NCBI GenBank assembly: GCA_030431985.1
Contig: JAUIIB010000015.1
Coordinates: 1 to 56,958, forward strand
Direction: 5' to 3'
DNA: 56,958 bases
Source of the DNA: Gammaproteobacteria bacterium
Lineage (GTDB): Bacteria; Pseudomonadota; Gammaproteobacteria; Burkholderiales; Nitrosomonadaceae
Shown: positions 16,831 through 26,601 of the stretch, in pieces
Layout of the letters: each line of letters opens with the position of its first letter
How positions within the stretch are numbered: the first letter of the stretch is position 1
Program-made: the position numbers and the translations under genes
Notes under the pieces: generated by a model
What the model was told of the DNA's origin: nothing
What the model saw: only the letters and a program-made list of their open reading frames with translations
Database searches by the model: none

Positions 16831-18303
16831 ATGGGGATACTTAGTATATTGCTCTTAATACCGGTAATCGGCGTTGTAGTATTAGCTTTGATACCGCGTG
16901 AAAAAGCCTCTCAGATTCGCTATATGGCAAATACATTTGCCACAATTGTACTGTTACTGAGCTGCTGGCTGGTTATTGACTACAACCAGTTGGACAGTGG
17001 TTTACAGTACTATGAACATTTTATTTTCAACCCCAAACTAGAGTCCGCATTTGCTCTGGGTGTCGATGGGTTATCGTTGCCGATGGTAGTGCTGGCTACT
17101 TTGTTGACATCTATTGCGCTGCTTGCCTCATTTACAATTACCAGCGATATTAAAAGCTATCACATCAATATATTGCTCTTAGAAATGGGTATGCTGGGGG
17201 TGTTTTTGTCCCAGGACTGGTTCTTATTTTATATTTTCTGGGAAATAACATTAATTCCGCTGTTTTATTTAATTAGTCGTTGGGGCGGAGTACGTCGGCA
17301 CATGGCAAGCCTGAATTTTGTACTTTATACAATGGGCGGGTCCATTTTTATGCTGGTAAGTCTTTTTGCGATTACCCAGCATATGCCGGAACACGCCGGG
17401 ACATTGATGTCGTCGATGAGTGCCGCGGCACAAAGTATGCCAGAAGATAAACAACTTTGGGTTTTCCTTGGCTTTTTGATTGGATTTGGTGTCAAGATAC
17501 CTATTTTTCCATTGCACGGCTGGTTGCCTCTAGCGCATGTTGAAGCACCTAGTCCGATCAGTATTTTATTATCGGGCATACTGCTTAAAATGGGTTCTTA
17601 CGGATTGATTAGAGCGATTGTTATGTTGCCCGAGGCGGCGCAAGTGATGCAGCCAACGCTGGTTTTCCTGGCTTTATTTGGAATGATATATGGTGGTATT
17701 TTAGCTTGGCGACAAGCTGATCTTAAAGCTATGGTAGCTTATTCATCGGTCAGTCATATGGGCGTTATTCTGCTCGGTATTGCTACATTGAATTTCACAG
17801 GATTGAGTGGCGCAGTATTACAGATGGTTACACATGGATTAGTTGCCGGCGCATTATTTTTGTTGGTTGGATTGCTCTATGAACGAACGCATACGCGAAA
17901 TATTCTAGATTACAGTTCATTAGTCCGTGTCATGCCTCGGTTTACTCTATTTATGACGATAACGTTATTTGCTTCTATGGGGCTGCCCGGAACAATAGGC
18001 TTTGTGGGTGAACTCCAGGTTGTCATTGGTGGTTTTCAGCAGTGGGGTTATCTGGTGGTGTTTCTCGGGTTGAGTATTCTGATTAGCTCTGCATACGCGA
18101 TGCGAACTGCAGGTATGCTATTTACCGGGCCGGTTAAACCGCAAATGCGGGAAATTGAGGATTTGAGAATTCCTGAACTTTTGGCGGCGAGCATTTTGGT
18201 TGCTGGTATTCTACTTTTTGGCTTGTGGCCATCTTCACTGATCGATCTCTCAGCGGTCACAATCGATGATTTGAATGCAGTAATCAGCCAACGACTTCAA
18301 TAG
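16831..18303 (+). CDS. NuoM/MrpD-like antiporter subunit 1 of the DAB cluster
   Basis: A 490-residue, roughly 14-helix protein of the complex I NuoL/M/N and Mrp antiporter family. Key charged residues are kept: glutamate 138 in IFWEITLIPLFYLI, lysine 222 in GFGVKIPIFPLHGWLP and lysine 253 in LLKMGSYGLIR, equivalent to the proton-channel residues of NuoM. No other complex I genes are nearby, so it is not part of a nuo operon. It lies 7 bases before dabA. The likely job is cation-coupled energization of the DabA carbon pump, alone or with the three other antiporter-like subunits. A strong ribosome-binding site is not evident. Confidence 0.85.
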   Translation: MGILSILLLIPVIGVVVLALIPREKASQIRYMANTFATIVLLLSCWLVIDYNQLDSGLQYYEHFIFNPKLESAFALGVDGLSLPMVVLATLLTSIALLASFTITSDIKSYHINILLLEMGMLGVFLSQDWFLFYIFWEITLIPLFYLISRWGGVRRHMASLNFVLYTMGGSIFMLVSLFAITQHMPEHAGTLMSSMSAAAQSMPEDKQLWVFLGFLIGFGVKIPIFPLHGWLPLAHVEAPSPISILLSGILLKMGSYGLIRAIVMLPEAAQVMQPTLVFLALFGMIYGGILAWRQADLKAMVAYSSVSHMGVILLGIATLNFTGLSGAVLQMVTHGLVAGALFLLVGLLYERTHTRNILDYSSLVRVMPRFTLFMTITLFASMGLPGTIGFVGELQVVIGGFQQWGYLVVFLGLSILISSAYAMRTAGMLFTGPVKPQMREIEDLRIPELLAASILVAGILLFGLWPSSLIDLSAVTIDDLNAVISQRLQ

Positions 18304-18310
18304 GACTATT

Positions 18311-21300
18311 ATGCAAGCACATGACACTGAGTTTATTGATATCAAATCGAAGATTCTTCACTATTTAGATCACTTGGGACACATTTTACCCGGCCAGGCG
18401 ACGATACGCGAATTTGTTCATCATAATACTATCCACGGTTTTCAGCATTTACCGTTTGAAGAAGCATTAAAAGAAGTAGAAGCCTTAACAGGTGCACATG
18501 GCTATTTATCAGACGACAGAAATAGGGATTTATATCAACGTGGTTATATTAGTGATGAGGACCTGACGGCAGCACTTGGCCATGAGACCGATCTCGAAGC
18601 CAGCAAATCTGTTTGTAGTACAGAGCAGCTGAACATCACACGCGGTGATATCTATAAAGCCGCGCTGCTGGTAGATTTGCAGGATATTTCCGCAAGTAAT
18701 CTTAACTGGATGATTGAAGAACTGGACATTCTGTGTAAGGTGCAGCCGGATGTTCCAAGTGTTGTCAGGGATAGGCTGCTTGAGTCCGAGAAAAGTGAAC
18801 GGGAAGCTATTTATCCAATTTGGAAGCACATTATCGACCGGATGGAATTGGATGAGGCGATACCGCATCCCGAGAATATGATAGATCTCTCAGAAGAGCA
18901 GGCCATGGACTGGATTAAAAAGATTCGTACTGCACAATCGCAATCGGATAGTGCGAATCTGATGGTTCATCAGAAAATGCTCGCTGAAGCAAAAGAAAAG
19001 CTCAATGTAATGCTTGATCAAGTGGGTGTGCATTCTACTATGCGAGGCTTTGTGCTTGCGTTGACCGGTACAGATATACTTTCTTTTGTTAGGCAGCAGT
19101 TGATACGTATTTGTGGATCGGCATTGGATGAGGGTATATCGGCTTGGCGTTTGCCTGAGTGCGCAGAAATCGGTTTGTACGCCGCTTGGAGAAATGTAGT
19201 TCATTATGATGCAAATCCTTTTTTGCATGAGCTGCCGGATTGGCAAAGGGTTATCGCAGAAGCACCTGAGGATTCGGTTGACTGTATTATTATGCAACTG
19301 ACGTACATGGAAATACCAGAAGATAAATGGGAAGGGTATTTAAGGTTGATTGCATTAGAGCTGCCAGGTTGGTCGGGTATGATCAATTGGCGGCAAAATC
19401 ATCCTCACTATATTTCTGATACCGGACCAACGCAGGTTCATTTGGCCGATTATCTAGCCATTCGATTAGTTTTAGATAGGTTATGGTTGTCCCAGGTTTG
19501 TGAAGAAAGCTGGCATATCGATGCCAAATTAGGTACGTTCAGATATTATTTTGATAAAAATTTATCTGAATTTATCGTGCGTGAATCGCTGCATCGGGGT
19601 AATTTGCCGGAATATTTGACACAACTGGTTAATGATCTGCAATTGCGTTCAGGTTCCGAACAATATGATCACTCTGAATGGCAGGAACTTGCCGATTTGA
19701 TCTGGACATGGCAGTTTAGCCCTATTGCTGAAAACAGAATTGTTCATAATACTTTTAACAGTGGCTGGCGATTGTTTCGATTATGTCAGCACCTGGGTAT
19801 TAATGCTGAAAGGATTAAAGGCCTTAGCAAGCAAGATTTTCTCGATATGCTACAGGTGCTTGATGATTTTACAGCAGATAAACGTGGTCGCGTGTGGTTA
19901 TATGCTTATGAATATCACTACAGAGAAAATTTTTATCATGCGATAAAAGCAAATTACAAACGTGGTCGCTGGGCAAAACGTGAGGATAGACCTCAAGCTC
20001 AGATCATGACGTGCATGGATGACCGCGAAGAAAGCTTGCGTCGCCATCTGGAGGAAATCAATCCCAGTATAGAGACTGTTGGGGCAGCGGGATTTTTTGG
20101 TATTCCAATGAATTACATGGGCATTGATGATATTAAAAGAAAAAAACAATGCCCTTTACCTGTAACGCCAACAAATGAAGTCAAGGAGGTGCCGCGTAAG
20201 GGGAAAGAGCAGATTATTAGTGAGCATAATTTTGGGAAACGTTACTATAAACGGGTGACTTATATTCTCAATCAGATGTTACGGCGTAGCCTTATTCTGT
20301 CTCATGCAATAATTGATGCTTTTGCACCGATTCTCTTCTTTAATTTGCTTGGAAAAGTATTTATGCCAAAGACGGCATTGGCTATTAATACTTCATTACG
20401 ACGAAGTCTTGAAAAACAGGTGCCTACGCGCTTAGAGTTTGCGGCTGACCCATCTGATATTCCTGCAACACCAGAAAATCCCAGAATTGGATTTACTGAT
20501 ATTGAGCAGGCCGACAAAATTGCTGTGTTTTTGCGTACCACGGGTCTGTCTTACGGTTTTGCGCCCATTGTGTGTTTGCTTGGCCACGGTTCGACAAATC
20601 AGAATAATCCACATGGATTTGCCTATAATTGTGGCGCCTGTAGCGGAAAGCGGGGCGGACCCAATGCGCGTTTGTTTGCCGCAATGATAAATCGTCCTGT
20701 TATCAGGAAATTGTTGGCAGAGAGAGAGGTACATATTCCCGAGGATACCTGGTTTGTGGGAGGTGAGCATGATACCTGTAGCGATGAGTATTTCTGGTTT
20801 GATATAGAGGACGTACCGGAGCATGCATTGTCGGCTTTCGAGACGGTCAAAAAAGATTTGGAAAAAGCCAGCAAGGCTTCTGCACATGAACGCTGCCGTC
20901 GCTTTGTTTCTGCAAACGATCCTAAAACACCGGAAAAAAGCAAGGAACATGTGTACTTACGTTCTAATGATTTTGCACAGGCATTTCCTGAATTTAATCA
21001 TGCCACCATTGCTGGCGCAGTCATTGGGCGGAGGTCGGTGTCTCAGGGAACGTTTCTGGATCGGCGCGTCTTTTTGATTTCATACGATGCAACACAGGAT
21101 CTTGACGGAAAATTGCTCGAGAATCTCTTACTGGCGGTTGGGCCCGTCGGCTCCGGTATCAATCTGGAATATTATTTTTCGACTGTAAATAATGACCACT
21201 TTGGCTCCGGAACCAAAGTAACCCATAACGTTACGGGTATGTTTGGCGTTATGGAGGGCGCAAATAGCGATCTGCGGACCGGGTTGACGAAACAAATGGT

Positions 21301-21604
21301 GGAAATTCATGAGCCGGTACGATTGCAGGTTCTGGTTGAAGCAAAAACGGAAATTCTTGGACAAATTTACGAACGGCAAGCGAGTATCCGTGAACTTGTC
21401 GGCGGGGGCTGGATGTTGTTAGGCACGATCGATCCAGACAGCGGCGATATGTATGTGTTCGAGCGTGGTATTGGTTTTGTGCCTTGGGATCCGAAAAAAA
21501 GAGATGTACCTGTTTTTGAATCGTCTTTAGCTTATTACCGGGAAAAGTATGATCCATTACCACAGGTTCTGATTAAGCAGCCAGATGAGACGGAGGAGGG
21601 ATAA
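18311..21604 (+). CDS. dabA: DabA inorganic carbon pump subunit (DUF2309 family)
   Basis: The 1097-residue soluble protein belongs to the DUF2309/DabA family; the opening (HLGHILPGQATIREFVHHNT) is characteristic. The beta-carbonic-anhydrase-like zinc site is complete: C568-x-D570-x-R572 in TCMDDREES, H759 in LLGHGSTNQ, and C774 in YNCGACSG, with the 15-residue H-to-C spacing of studied DabA proteins. In DAB systems DabA binds a NuoL-like DabB and hydrates CO2 to bicarbonate in a cation-gradient-driven, one-way manner. At nearly 1100 residues it is in the long class of DabA. It is flanked on both sides by antiporter-like genes, 3 bases before dabB. Confidence 0.93.
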   Translation: MQAHDTEFIDIKSKILHYLDHLGHILPGQATIREFVHHNTIHGFQHLPFEEALKEVEALTGAHGYLSDDRNRDLYQRGYISDEDLTAALGHETDLEASKSVCSTEQLNITRGDIYKAALLVDLQDISASNLNWMIEELDILCKVQPDVPSVVRDRLLESEKSEREAIYPIWKHIIDRMELDEAIPHPENMIDLSEEQAMDWIKKIRTAQSQSDSANLMVHQKMLAEAKEKLNVMLDQVGVHSTMRGFVLALTGTDILSFVRQQLIRICGSALDEGISAWRLPECAEIGLYAAWRNVVHYDANPFLHELPDWQRVIAEAPEDSVDCIIMQLTYMEIPEDKWEGYLRLIALELPGWSGMINWRQNHPHYISDTGPTQVHLADYLAIRLVLDRLWLSQVCEESWHIDAKLGTFRYYFDKNLSEFIVRESLHRGNLPEYLTQLVNDLQLRSGSEQYDHSEWQELADLIWTWQFSPIAENRIVHNTFNSGWRLFRLCQHLGINAERIKGLSKQDFLDMLQVLDDFTADKRGRVWLYAYEYHYRENFYHAIKANYKRGRWAKREDRPQAQIMTCMDDREESLRRHLEEINPSIETVGAAGFFGIPMNYMGIDDIKRKKQCPLPVTPTNEVKEVPRKGKEQIISEHNFGKRYYKRVTYILNQMLRRSLILSHAIIDAFAPILFFNLLGKVFMPKTALAINTSLRRSLEKQVPTRLEFAADPSDIPATPENPRIGFTDIEQADKIAVFLRTTGLSYGFAPIVCLLGHGSTNQNNPHGFAYNCGACSGKRGGPNARLFAAMINRPVIRKLLAEREVHIPEDTWFVGGEHDTCSDEYFWFDIEDVPEHALSAFETVKKDLEKASKASAHERCRRFVSANDPKTPEKSKEHVYLRSNDFAQAFPEFNHATIAGAVIGRRSVSQGTFLDRRVFLISYDATQDLDGKLLENLLLAVGPVGSGINLEYYFSTVNNDHFGSGTKVTHNVTGMFGVMEGANSDLRTGLTKQMVEIHEPVRLQVLVEAKTEILGQIYERQASIRELVGGGWMLLGTIDPDSGDMYVFERGIGFVPWDPKKRDVPVFESSLAYYREKYDPLPQVLIKQPDETEEG

Positions 21605-21607
21605 GGC

Positions 21608-23176
21608 ATGGATTTTCTAGTCGTTCTACTACCGCTGCTGCCAATTCTGAGTGCTATGTTTATCGGTGTAAGCTTTATGTTCAATGGACAAGCCAGTGAT
21701 GAACGTGAAAAGAAAACAGCGTTTATTGCAAGGGGAGCGATAACCGTCATGTCCCTTTTTGCACTGATGCTTTTGGCGGGTGATTTATTTGGTTTGAATA
21801 GCGATCATTATGTTGTCGGTGAATGGTTAATCAATAAAAATTTGGTGGTTGAACTCAGCTTCATTACCAGTGGCTTCACTGTCGTAGTGGCGGCACTTTT
21901 TGCAATCGTACTTGCCATTGTTACGCGATTCTCAACAATTTATTTACATAAAGAGCCGGGATTTGTTCGTTACCTTTTTATTTTCAGTCTTTTTTCCTGC
22001 GGAATGATGCTGATCGCCTTATCGGGTAATATCGTTTTAACATTCATTGGCTGGGAAATGGCCGGCCTGTGTTCTTATTTCTTGATTGCGTTTGCGTATA
22101 ACAGATCTGTGGCGGTGATTAACGCGACTCGTGCCTTCGTTACCAATCGCGTGGGGGATGCCGGTTTTATACTGGGAATCGCGCTAACTTTTGTTTATCT
22201 TGGGACTACAAGCTGGTTAGAACTTAATTCAAATGCTGGCGAATTATCAGTAACGTTGGCTACCGAGATTGCGTTATGCTTTGCCATTGCAGCATTTGCA
22301 AAATCTGCGCAGTTACCTTTTTCTTCATGGCTCGCCAGAGCGATGGAGGGACCAACACCTTCAAGTGCTGTTTTCTACGGCTCGGTAATGATTCATTCCG
22401 GCGTATTTCTAATTATCCTTTTACAACCGCTGTTTGAACAAGCACCATTGGTTATGATGCTATTAGTAGCGGTTGGCTTGATGACGGCGCTGTATAGTTT
22501 TATTGTCGGACTCACGCAGACAGATGTTAAGAGCTCTATTTCATTCGCGATTACCGGTCAAATTGGATTAATGTTTGTTGAATGCGGTTTGGGTTGGTGG
22601 GAGCTTGCCAGTGTGCATCTCTGTGCACATGTTGTTGTCCGCGGTTATCAAGTTCTATCTTCACCATCCTTAGTGTTTAATGGAAATGGTAATCCGATGC
22701 TTCCAGTATCTCCCATGGTTCGGCATATGCGATGGCTCTACAATTCTTCCCTGCAGCGTTTTTGGCTGGACCCTATTATCGACAGAACATTGATCAATCC
22801 AACGTTGGATTTGGGTAAAGATTTGGATTATTTTGATACTACTGTTGTTGATCGTATTATGGGTCTGCCGTCTTCATCCGTGCGCGCGGCTTCATCATTA
22901 GTGCAATTGGAAAACAAGACGCGGGCGGAAGAATCACCTCTTGCAATCGATGAATTTGTCCGCAGTAACGGGGTTGCCGGAAAAATATTTGAGTGGGCCG
23001 CAAATATTATGGGTTGGTTTGAAGAGCGCTTGGTATTAAAGGGCATCGGTATAGATATGGTTGACATGGGAAGGCAGTTAGGGCATGCAGCCAATAATTT
23101 TGAGAAAATGCTGCTAAAACCAATTTATCCAACTTTATTTGGAATAATCGTACTATTGATTGCGGCATCACTTTGA
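21608..23176 (+). CDS. dabB: NuoL-like membrane subunit, probable DabB
   Basis: A 522-residue NuoL/NdhF-type protein. The antiporter core holds E150 in FIGWEMAGLCSYFLI, K232 in FAKSAQLPFSSWL and the AMEGPTPSSA loop. Compared with NuoL it is shortened after about residue 350. A hydrophilic stretch and one last helix (PTLFGIIVLLIA) replace the final helices and the long lateral helix. This truncated NuoL form is what known DabB proteins look like. It follows dabA by 3 bases, the reverse of the dabB-dabA order in some organisms. Of the four antiporter-like genes here, this is the best DabB candidate. Confidence 0.85.
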   Translation: MDFLVVLLPLLPILSAMFIGVSFMFNGQASDEREKKTAFIARGAITVMSLFALMLLAGDLFGLNSDHYVVGEWLINKNLVVELSFITSGFTVVVAALFAIVLAIVTRFSTIYLHKEPGFVRYLFIFSLFSCGMMLIALSGNIVLTFIGWEMAGLCSYFLIAFAYNRSVAVINATRAFVTNRVGDAGFILGIALTFVYLGTTSWLELNSNAGELSVTLATEIALCFAIAAFAKSAQLPFSSWLARAMEGPTPSSAVFYGSVMIHSGVFLIILLQPLFEQAPLVMMLLVAVGLMTALYSFIVGLTQTDVKSSISFAITGQIGLMFVECGLGWWELASVHLCAHVVVRGYQVLSSPSLVFNGNGNPMLPVSPMVRHMRWLYNSSLQRFWLDPIIDRTLINPTLDLGKDLDYFDTTVVDRIMGLPSSSVRAASSLVQLENKTRAEESPLAIDEFVRSNGVAGKIFEWAANIMGWFEERLVLKGIGIDMVDMGRQLGHAANNFEKMLLKPIYPTLFGIIVLLIAASL

Positions 23177-23183
23177 GGTTTTA

Positions 23184-24770
23184 ATGAATATTACAAATAT
23201 AACCTTGTGGTCGGAAACTGTAGGATTCCCGTTGTTAACAACCATGACACTTGTGCCCATGGTGGCGATGGTTATCGTGTTACTTTCGCCGTCTTCAGTC
23301 ATGGCTTGGCGAGTTGGTGTCGCAGGTGCGGTGGCTACACTGGTGCTGAGTATTTATTTGCTTATTATTTTCGACGCGAACCTGCCCGGCATTCAACTGT
23401 TCGAACACGTGGAGACTTTGGGGTTGAGTTATAGTGTTGGGATTGATGGCGCTAGTGTTTTATTTATTCCGCTGGTAGCTATCCTAATGCTGCTGACACT
23501 ATTGTATACGCTTGGCACGCCACGGGCTGCCGACCGGATACATATTGCCTGTTTACTTTCATTTGAAGCAATCCTAATCGGGGCTTTTTCTGCAATGAAC
23601 GCCATGCAATTTTGGATATGGTGTGCATTGGAGTTGGTGCCGACTGTTTTGATTACAATGCGGGCGAGTTACGGACAAAATCGGCGTTGGGCTATTGCAT
23701 TGTTGCTTCAATACTGGATTGGCGGTCTACTGATGGCTCTTGTTGGGTTTTTCTTACTTGCCTTGGGTGTTATGGATGCGGGAGACCCCTTTACATTTGA
23801 TTGGTTAGTATTGAAACAAAATGATAATGTATTGGAGTACGGGAACCTGATTTTCTTTTTGTTATTTTTTGGTTTCGCTATTCGTATGCCCTTGTTCCCC
23901 TTCCATGGGTGGTTTCCAGTCTTCGCAGAACAAGGTTTTGTTCCCAGTGTCGCTATTTTTCTGGTTGGTCTAAAACTAGGCATATATGCCATGATTCGCT
24001 TTGTTTTGCCGATTATTCCGGAACTCGCAGAACAGTGGTCGTGGTTTGTGCTTGCGCTTGGGTTGATTGGTATTTTTTATGGTGCATTAATGGCATTCAT
24101 GCAGATTGACTTGCGCCGTTTGGTTGCTTTTGCGGTTATTAGCCATACTTGCATGTTAATCATCGGCGTTTTTGATTTTAACAACCAAGGCCTGGAGGCG
24201 AGTATTTTGCTTTCCATTTCCTATGGGCTGGCAACTGCCGGTTTATTGTTCAGCATAGGTATGATCTATCGGCGTGCACAGACCGCCTTCATTCCCCGGC
24301 TTGGTGGAATGTTTAATGTAAGTTTTGCCATTGCTTTTTTATTTTTAATCTGTGCATTAAGCACAATGTCGATGCCTGGTACACCAGGCTATGATGGTGC
24401 ACATATGCTTATTGAAGGTACCATCACTCGAAATGGCTGGCTGGTATCCATTGCAATCCTTATCGGTAATGTGCTGGCGGCGGCTTTTTTACTGCGTGCA
24501 TTTCAACTGGTTTTCTTTGTGGCTTCAAAACGTAAACAGAAATCATATGCGTCATCATCGCAGGCGCGTTCCCAGCCTTCCCCGCGAGACGAACGAATTA
24601 TCGCAATTGTTATTTGTTTGCTATTGGTGGGTATTGGTTTTCATACGTCACCATGGTTTAACATCATCGACCAAGGTGAAAAGAATATCAGTGTACTGAA
24701 TTCAATATCTCATAACACAATTGATACTGATTCAATAAATTTTAATTTGAAGGACACAAATAATGAGTGA
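23184..24770 (+). CDS. NuoM/NuoN-like antiporter subunit 2, channel lysine replaced by arginine
   Basis: The product, about 528 residues, is a further complex-I-antiporter-like membrane protein. E150 in CALELVPTVLI and K264 in VGLKLGIYAMIR are kept. The central channel lysine is R234 in GFAIRMPLFPFHGW, where the two other NuoM-like proteins have lysine. The C terminus adds a basic, serine-rich cytoplasmic loop (KRKQKSYASSSQARSQ) and a helix. I chose the ATG at 23184, preceded by GAGG; an earlier in-frame start overlaps dabB. The last 8 bases overlap the next gene. Confidence 0.82.
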   Translation: MNITNITLWSETVGFPLLTTMTLVPMVAMVIVLLSPSSVMAWRVGVAGAVATLVLSIYLLIIFDANLPGIQLFEHVETLGLSYSVGIDGASVLFIPLVAILMLLTLLYTLGTPRAADRIHIACLLSFEAILIGAFSAMNAMQFWIWCALELVPTVLITMRASYGQNRRWAIALLLQYWIGGLLMALVGFFLLALGVMDAGDPFTFDWLVLKQNDNVLEYGNLIFFLLFFGFAIRMPLFPFHGWFPVFAEQGFVPSVAIFLVGLKLGIYAMIRFVLPIIPELAEQWSWFVLALGLIGIFYGALMAFMQIDLRRLVAFAVISHTCMLIIGVFDFNNQGLEASILLSISYGLATAGLLFSIGMIYRRAQTAFIPRLGGMFNVSFAIAFLFLICALSTMSMPGTPGYDGAHMLIEGTITRNGWLVSIAILIGNVLAAAFLLRAFQLVFFVASKRKQKSYASSSQARSQPSPRDERIIAIVICLLLVGIGFHTSPWFNIIDQGEKNISVLNSISHNTIDTDSINFNLKDTNNE

Positions 24771-26271
24771 AGCAGCTTTTCCGCTCCTCAGCCTGATCAT
24801 ATTTTTGCCACTAGTGGGCGCTGTGATAGTTGGGATGATGCGTAATATTGCACTTGCTAAAGAATTCGCGCTGATTTTAGCGATATTTGAATTGCTGCTA
24901 ACGTTACTTGTTTTGCAATTATTTGATAGTTCCAGTAGTGATTTTCAATTAATTGAGCGTTATACATGGATTCCACAATTAAATATCGAATTTCTAGTCG
25001 GTATCGACGGTATATCGGTATTGTTTCTTCCTCTGTCTGCATTGCTGGCAATAGTTGCGATGCTTGCCTCATGGAAATCAACACATCACGATCCGCGGTT
25101 TCATTTTGCGTTACTCCTAGCGCTACAGGGCGTAACGGTTGGCGTATTCTGTGCGCTCGACATGGTGTTGTTTTTGTTGTTCTGGGAATTGACGTTACCG
25201 CCGTTTTTCTTCTTAATCGGTTTATGGGGGATTGGTGCACAGCGTCGTAGTGCTGCTATGAAATATACAGTTTTTATGCTGTTTGCCGGTGTGCCCTTGT
25301 TGCTCGCTATAGTTTTGATGGCAACTAACCATGTTACTCAGGTAGGTGGAAGTATTCCACAGGATTTGGCCTTCAGTTTGCCGGTATTGCTGGAAACCAC
25401 ACTGCCCGATAACGTTCAAACAATCGTGTTTCTGCTTTTGTTATTTGGATTTGCCGTTAAAGCGCCATTGGTGCCTTTTCACACATGGTTGCCAACTACT
25501 GCAATGGAAGGGCCGGCGCATGTTGTTGCTTTATTAACAGGATTAAAACTGGGCGTTTACGGTATTTTACGATTTACATTGCCATTAGCGCCTGTAGCGG
25601 CTGTAGAGTTTAATTGGGCATTAATTGGTATCGGTGTCATTACGCTCATTTACGGTGCATTAATAGCATTACAACAAACAAATTTACGCCGTTTGCTAGC
25701 CTATGCCAGTGTGAGTCATGTTGGAATGGTCATGATTGGTATTGCTTCTTTTAATTTTTATGGCATTCAAGGCGCGATTTTTCAATTACTTAACTTTACT
25801 CTGATTGCCAGTTCGCTGATGCTGATATCTGGTTTTATCCAGCACCGGTTAGGTAGTACCGATGTGATCCATCTTGGGGGGATTGCCCGGGTTATGCCGC
25901 GTTTAACCTGTTTTTACTTTTTGTTTGCACTTGCCAGCATAGGGTTGCCCGGGACCAGTGGTTTTCCTGCTGAATTGATGATGATTATAGGTGCGCTTAA
26001 CGCTTATACGGGTCTTGGTATTGCAGCACTTGCCGGTGCTATTCTTGGTGCTGCTTATATGTTGACGTTTACGCGTCGCGCATTTTTTGGGCCAATTGTG
26101 CATAACCACATTACCAAGGCACAGGATCTGCGACCGCGTGAATTTGCTTTGCTGTGCTTACCCGCATTACTGGTCTTATGGTTTGGTTTTTTTCCGAATT
26201 GCATTTTGGATATTAATCAGATCACTTCGGAGGCATGGCTATCACATATGCTGAGTCGGGCGTCACCATAG
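24763..26271 (+). CDS. NuoM-like antiporter subunit 3
   Basis: A 502-residue, 14-helix NuoM/MrpD-family protein. Family charges are present: E142 in LFWELTLPPFFFLIG, K233 in GFAVKAPLVPFHTWLP and the lysine in LTGLKLGVYGILRF. Its start overlaps the preceding gene by 8 bases, so translation of the two is coupled. A GGACA-type ribosome-binding sequence lies in the end of the upstream gene. With subunits 1 and 2 and DabB it makes four antiporter-like proteins next to one DabA. Whether all form a single complex cannot be told from sequence. Confidence 0.85.
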   Translation: MSEAAFPLLSLIIFLPLVGAVIVGMMRNIALAKEFALILAIFELLLTLLVLQLFDSSSSDFQLIERYTWIPQLNIEFLVGIDGISVLFLPLSALLAIVAMLASWKSTHHDPRFHFALLLALQGVTVGVFCALDMVLFLLFWELTLPPFFFLIGLWGIGAQRRSAAMKYTVFMLFAGVPLLLAIVLMATNHVTQVGGSIPQDLAFSLPVLLETTLPDNVQTIVFLLLLFGFAVKAPLVPFHTWLPTTAMEGPAHVVALLTGLKLGVYGILRFTLPLAPVAAVEFNWALIGIGVITLIYGALIALQQTNLRRLLAYASVSHVGMVMIGIASFNFYGIQGAIFQLLNFTLIASSLMLISGFIQHRLGSTDVIHLGGIARVMPRLTCFYFLFALASIGLPGTSGFPAELMMIIGALNAYTGLGIAALAGAILGAAYMLTFTRRAFFGPIVHNHITKAQDLRPREFALLCLPALLVLWFGFFPNCILDINQITSEAWLSHMLSRASP

Positions 26272-26505
26272 AGATTTTATAAAGTACTTTCGAAACTCTG
26301 TATACATACGTGAGGCAATACAACCGGATTGGATTTTAAAACTATAATTATTTTTAGTGAGCTGATAAAGCGACAATAATCCGGTTGCTGACGAGTTTAA
26401 TTTAAAAAGCACCGGTTCATCGCCATCGTTTAAATTGATTACATCGAAAGGGTTGTTAAAATTTTCGAGTTTCGTTTTCAATGTTGTCGTGATAATCTTG
26501 ATCAT
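26263..26505 (-). CDS. Small antisense-oriented open frame, doubtful
   Basis: An 80-residue frame on the opposite strand in the gap between the NuoM-like gene and the carbonic-anhydrase-like gene, overlapping the former by 9 bases at the 3' ends. The translation is hydrophilic with mixed composition and no recognised motif. No ribosome-binding site precedes its ATG. It may be coincidental. The same gap contains a 10-bp perfect inverted repeat (26321-26330 and 26378-26387), part of this frame. Confidence 0.22.
   Translation of the reverse strand: MIKIITTTLKTKLENFNNPFDVINLNDGDEPVLFKLNSSATGLLSLYQLTKNNYSFKIQSGCIASRMYTEFRKYFIKSLW
26321..26387. repeat. 10-bp perfect inverted repeat, 47-base spacer
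   Basis: CAACCGGATT (26321-26330) and AATCCGGTTG (26378-26387) are exact complements flanking an AT-rich interior. No T-run follows, so a simple terminator is unlikely. A protein-binding pair or the end repeats of a small element are possible. Confidence 0.7.
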
Positions 26506-26601
26506 AATATTTGTTAAAACTCTTTGTGATCAATTGATTGCTACAGAGAAAGGGACTGAAGAGATTCAATTACCTTAACATTTTAAACATAAGGATAAAA
26601 A

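Noticed and set aside
16831..26271. A respiratory complex I (nuo) or Mrp antiporter operon
   Set aside because: No peripheral nuo genes, nuoH/A/J/K or mrpA-G set are present; dabA lies inside the group, so a DAB-type pump fits better.
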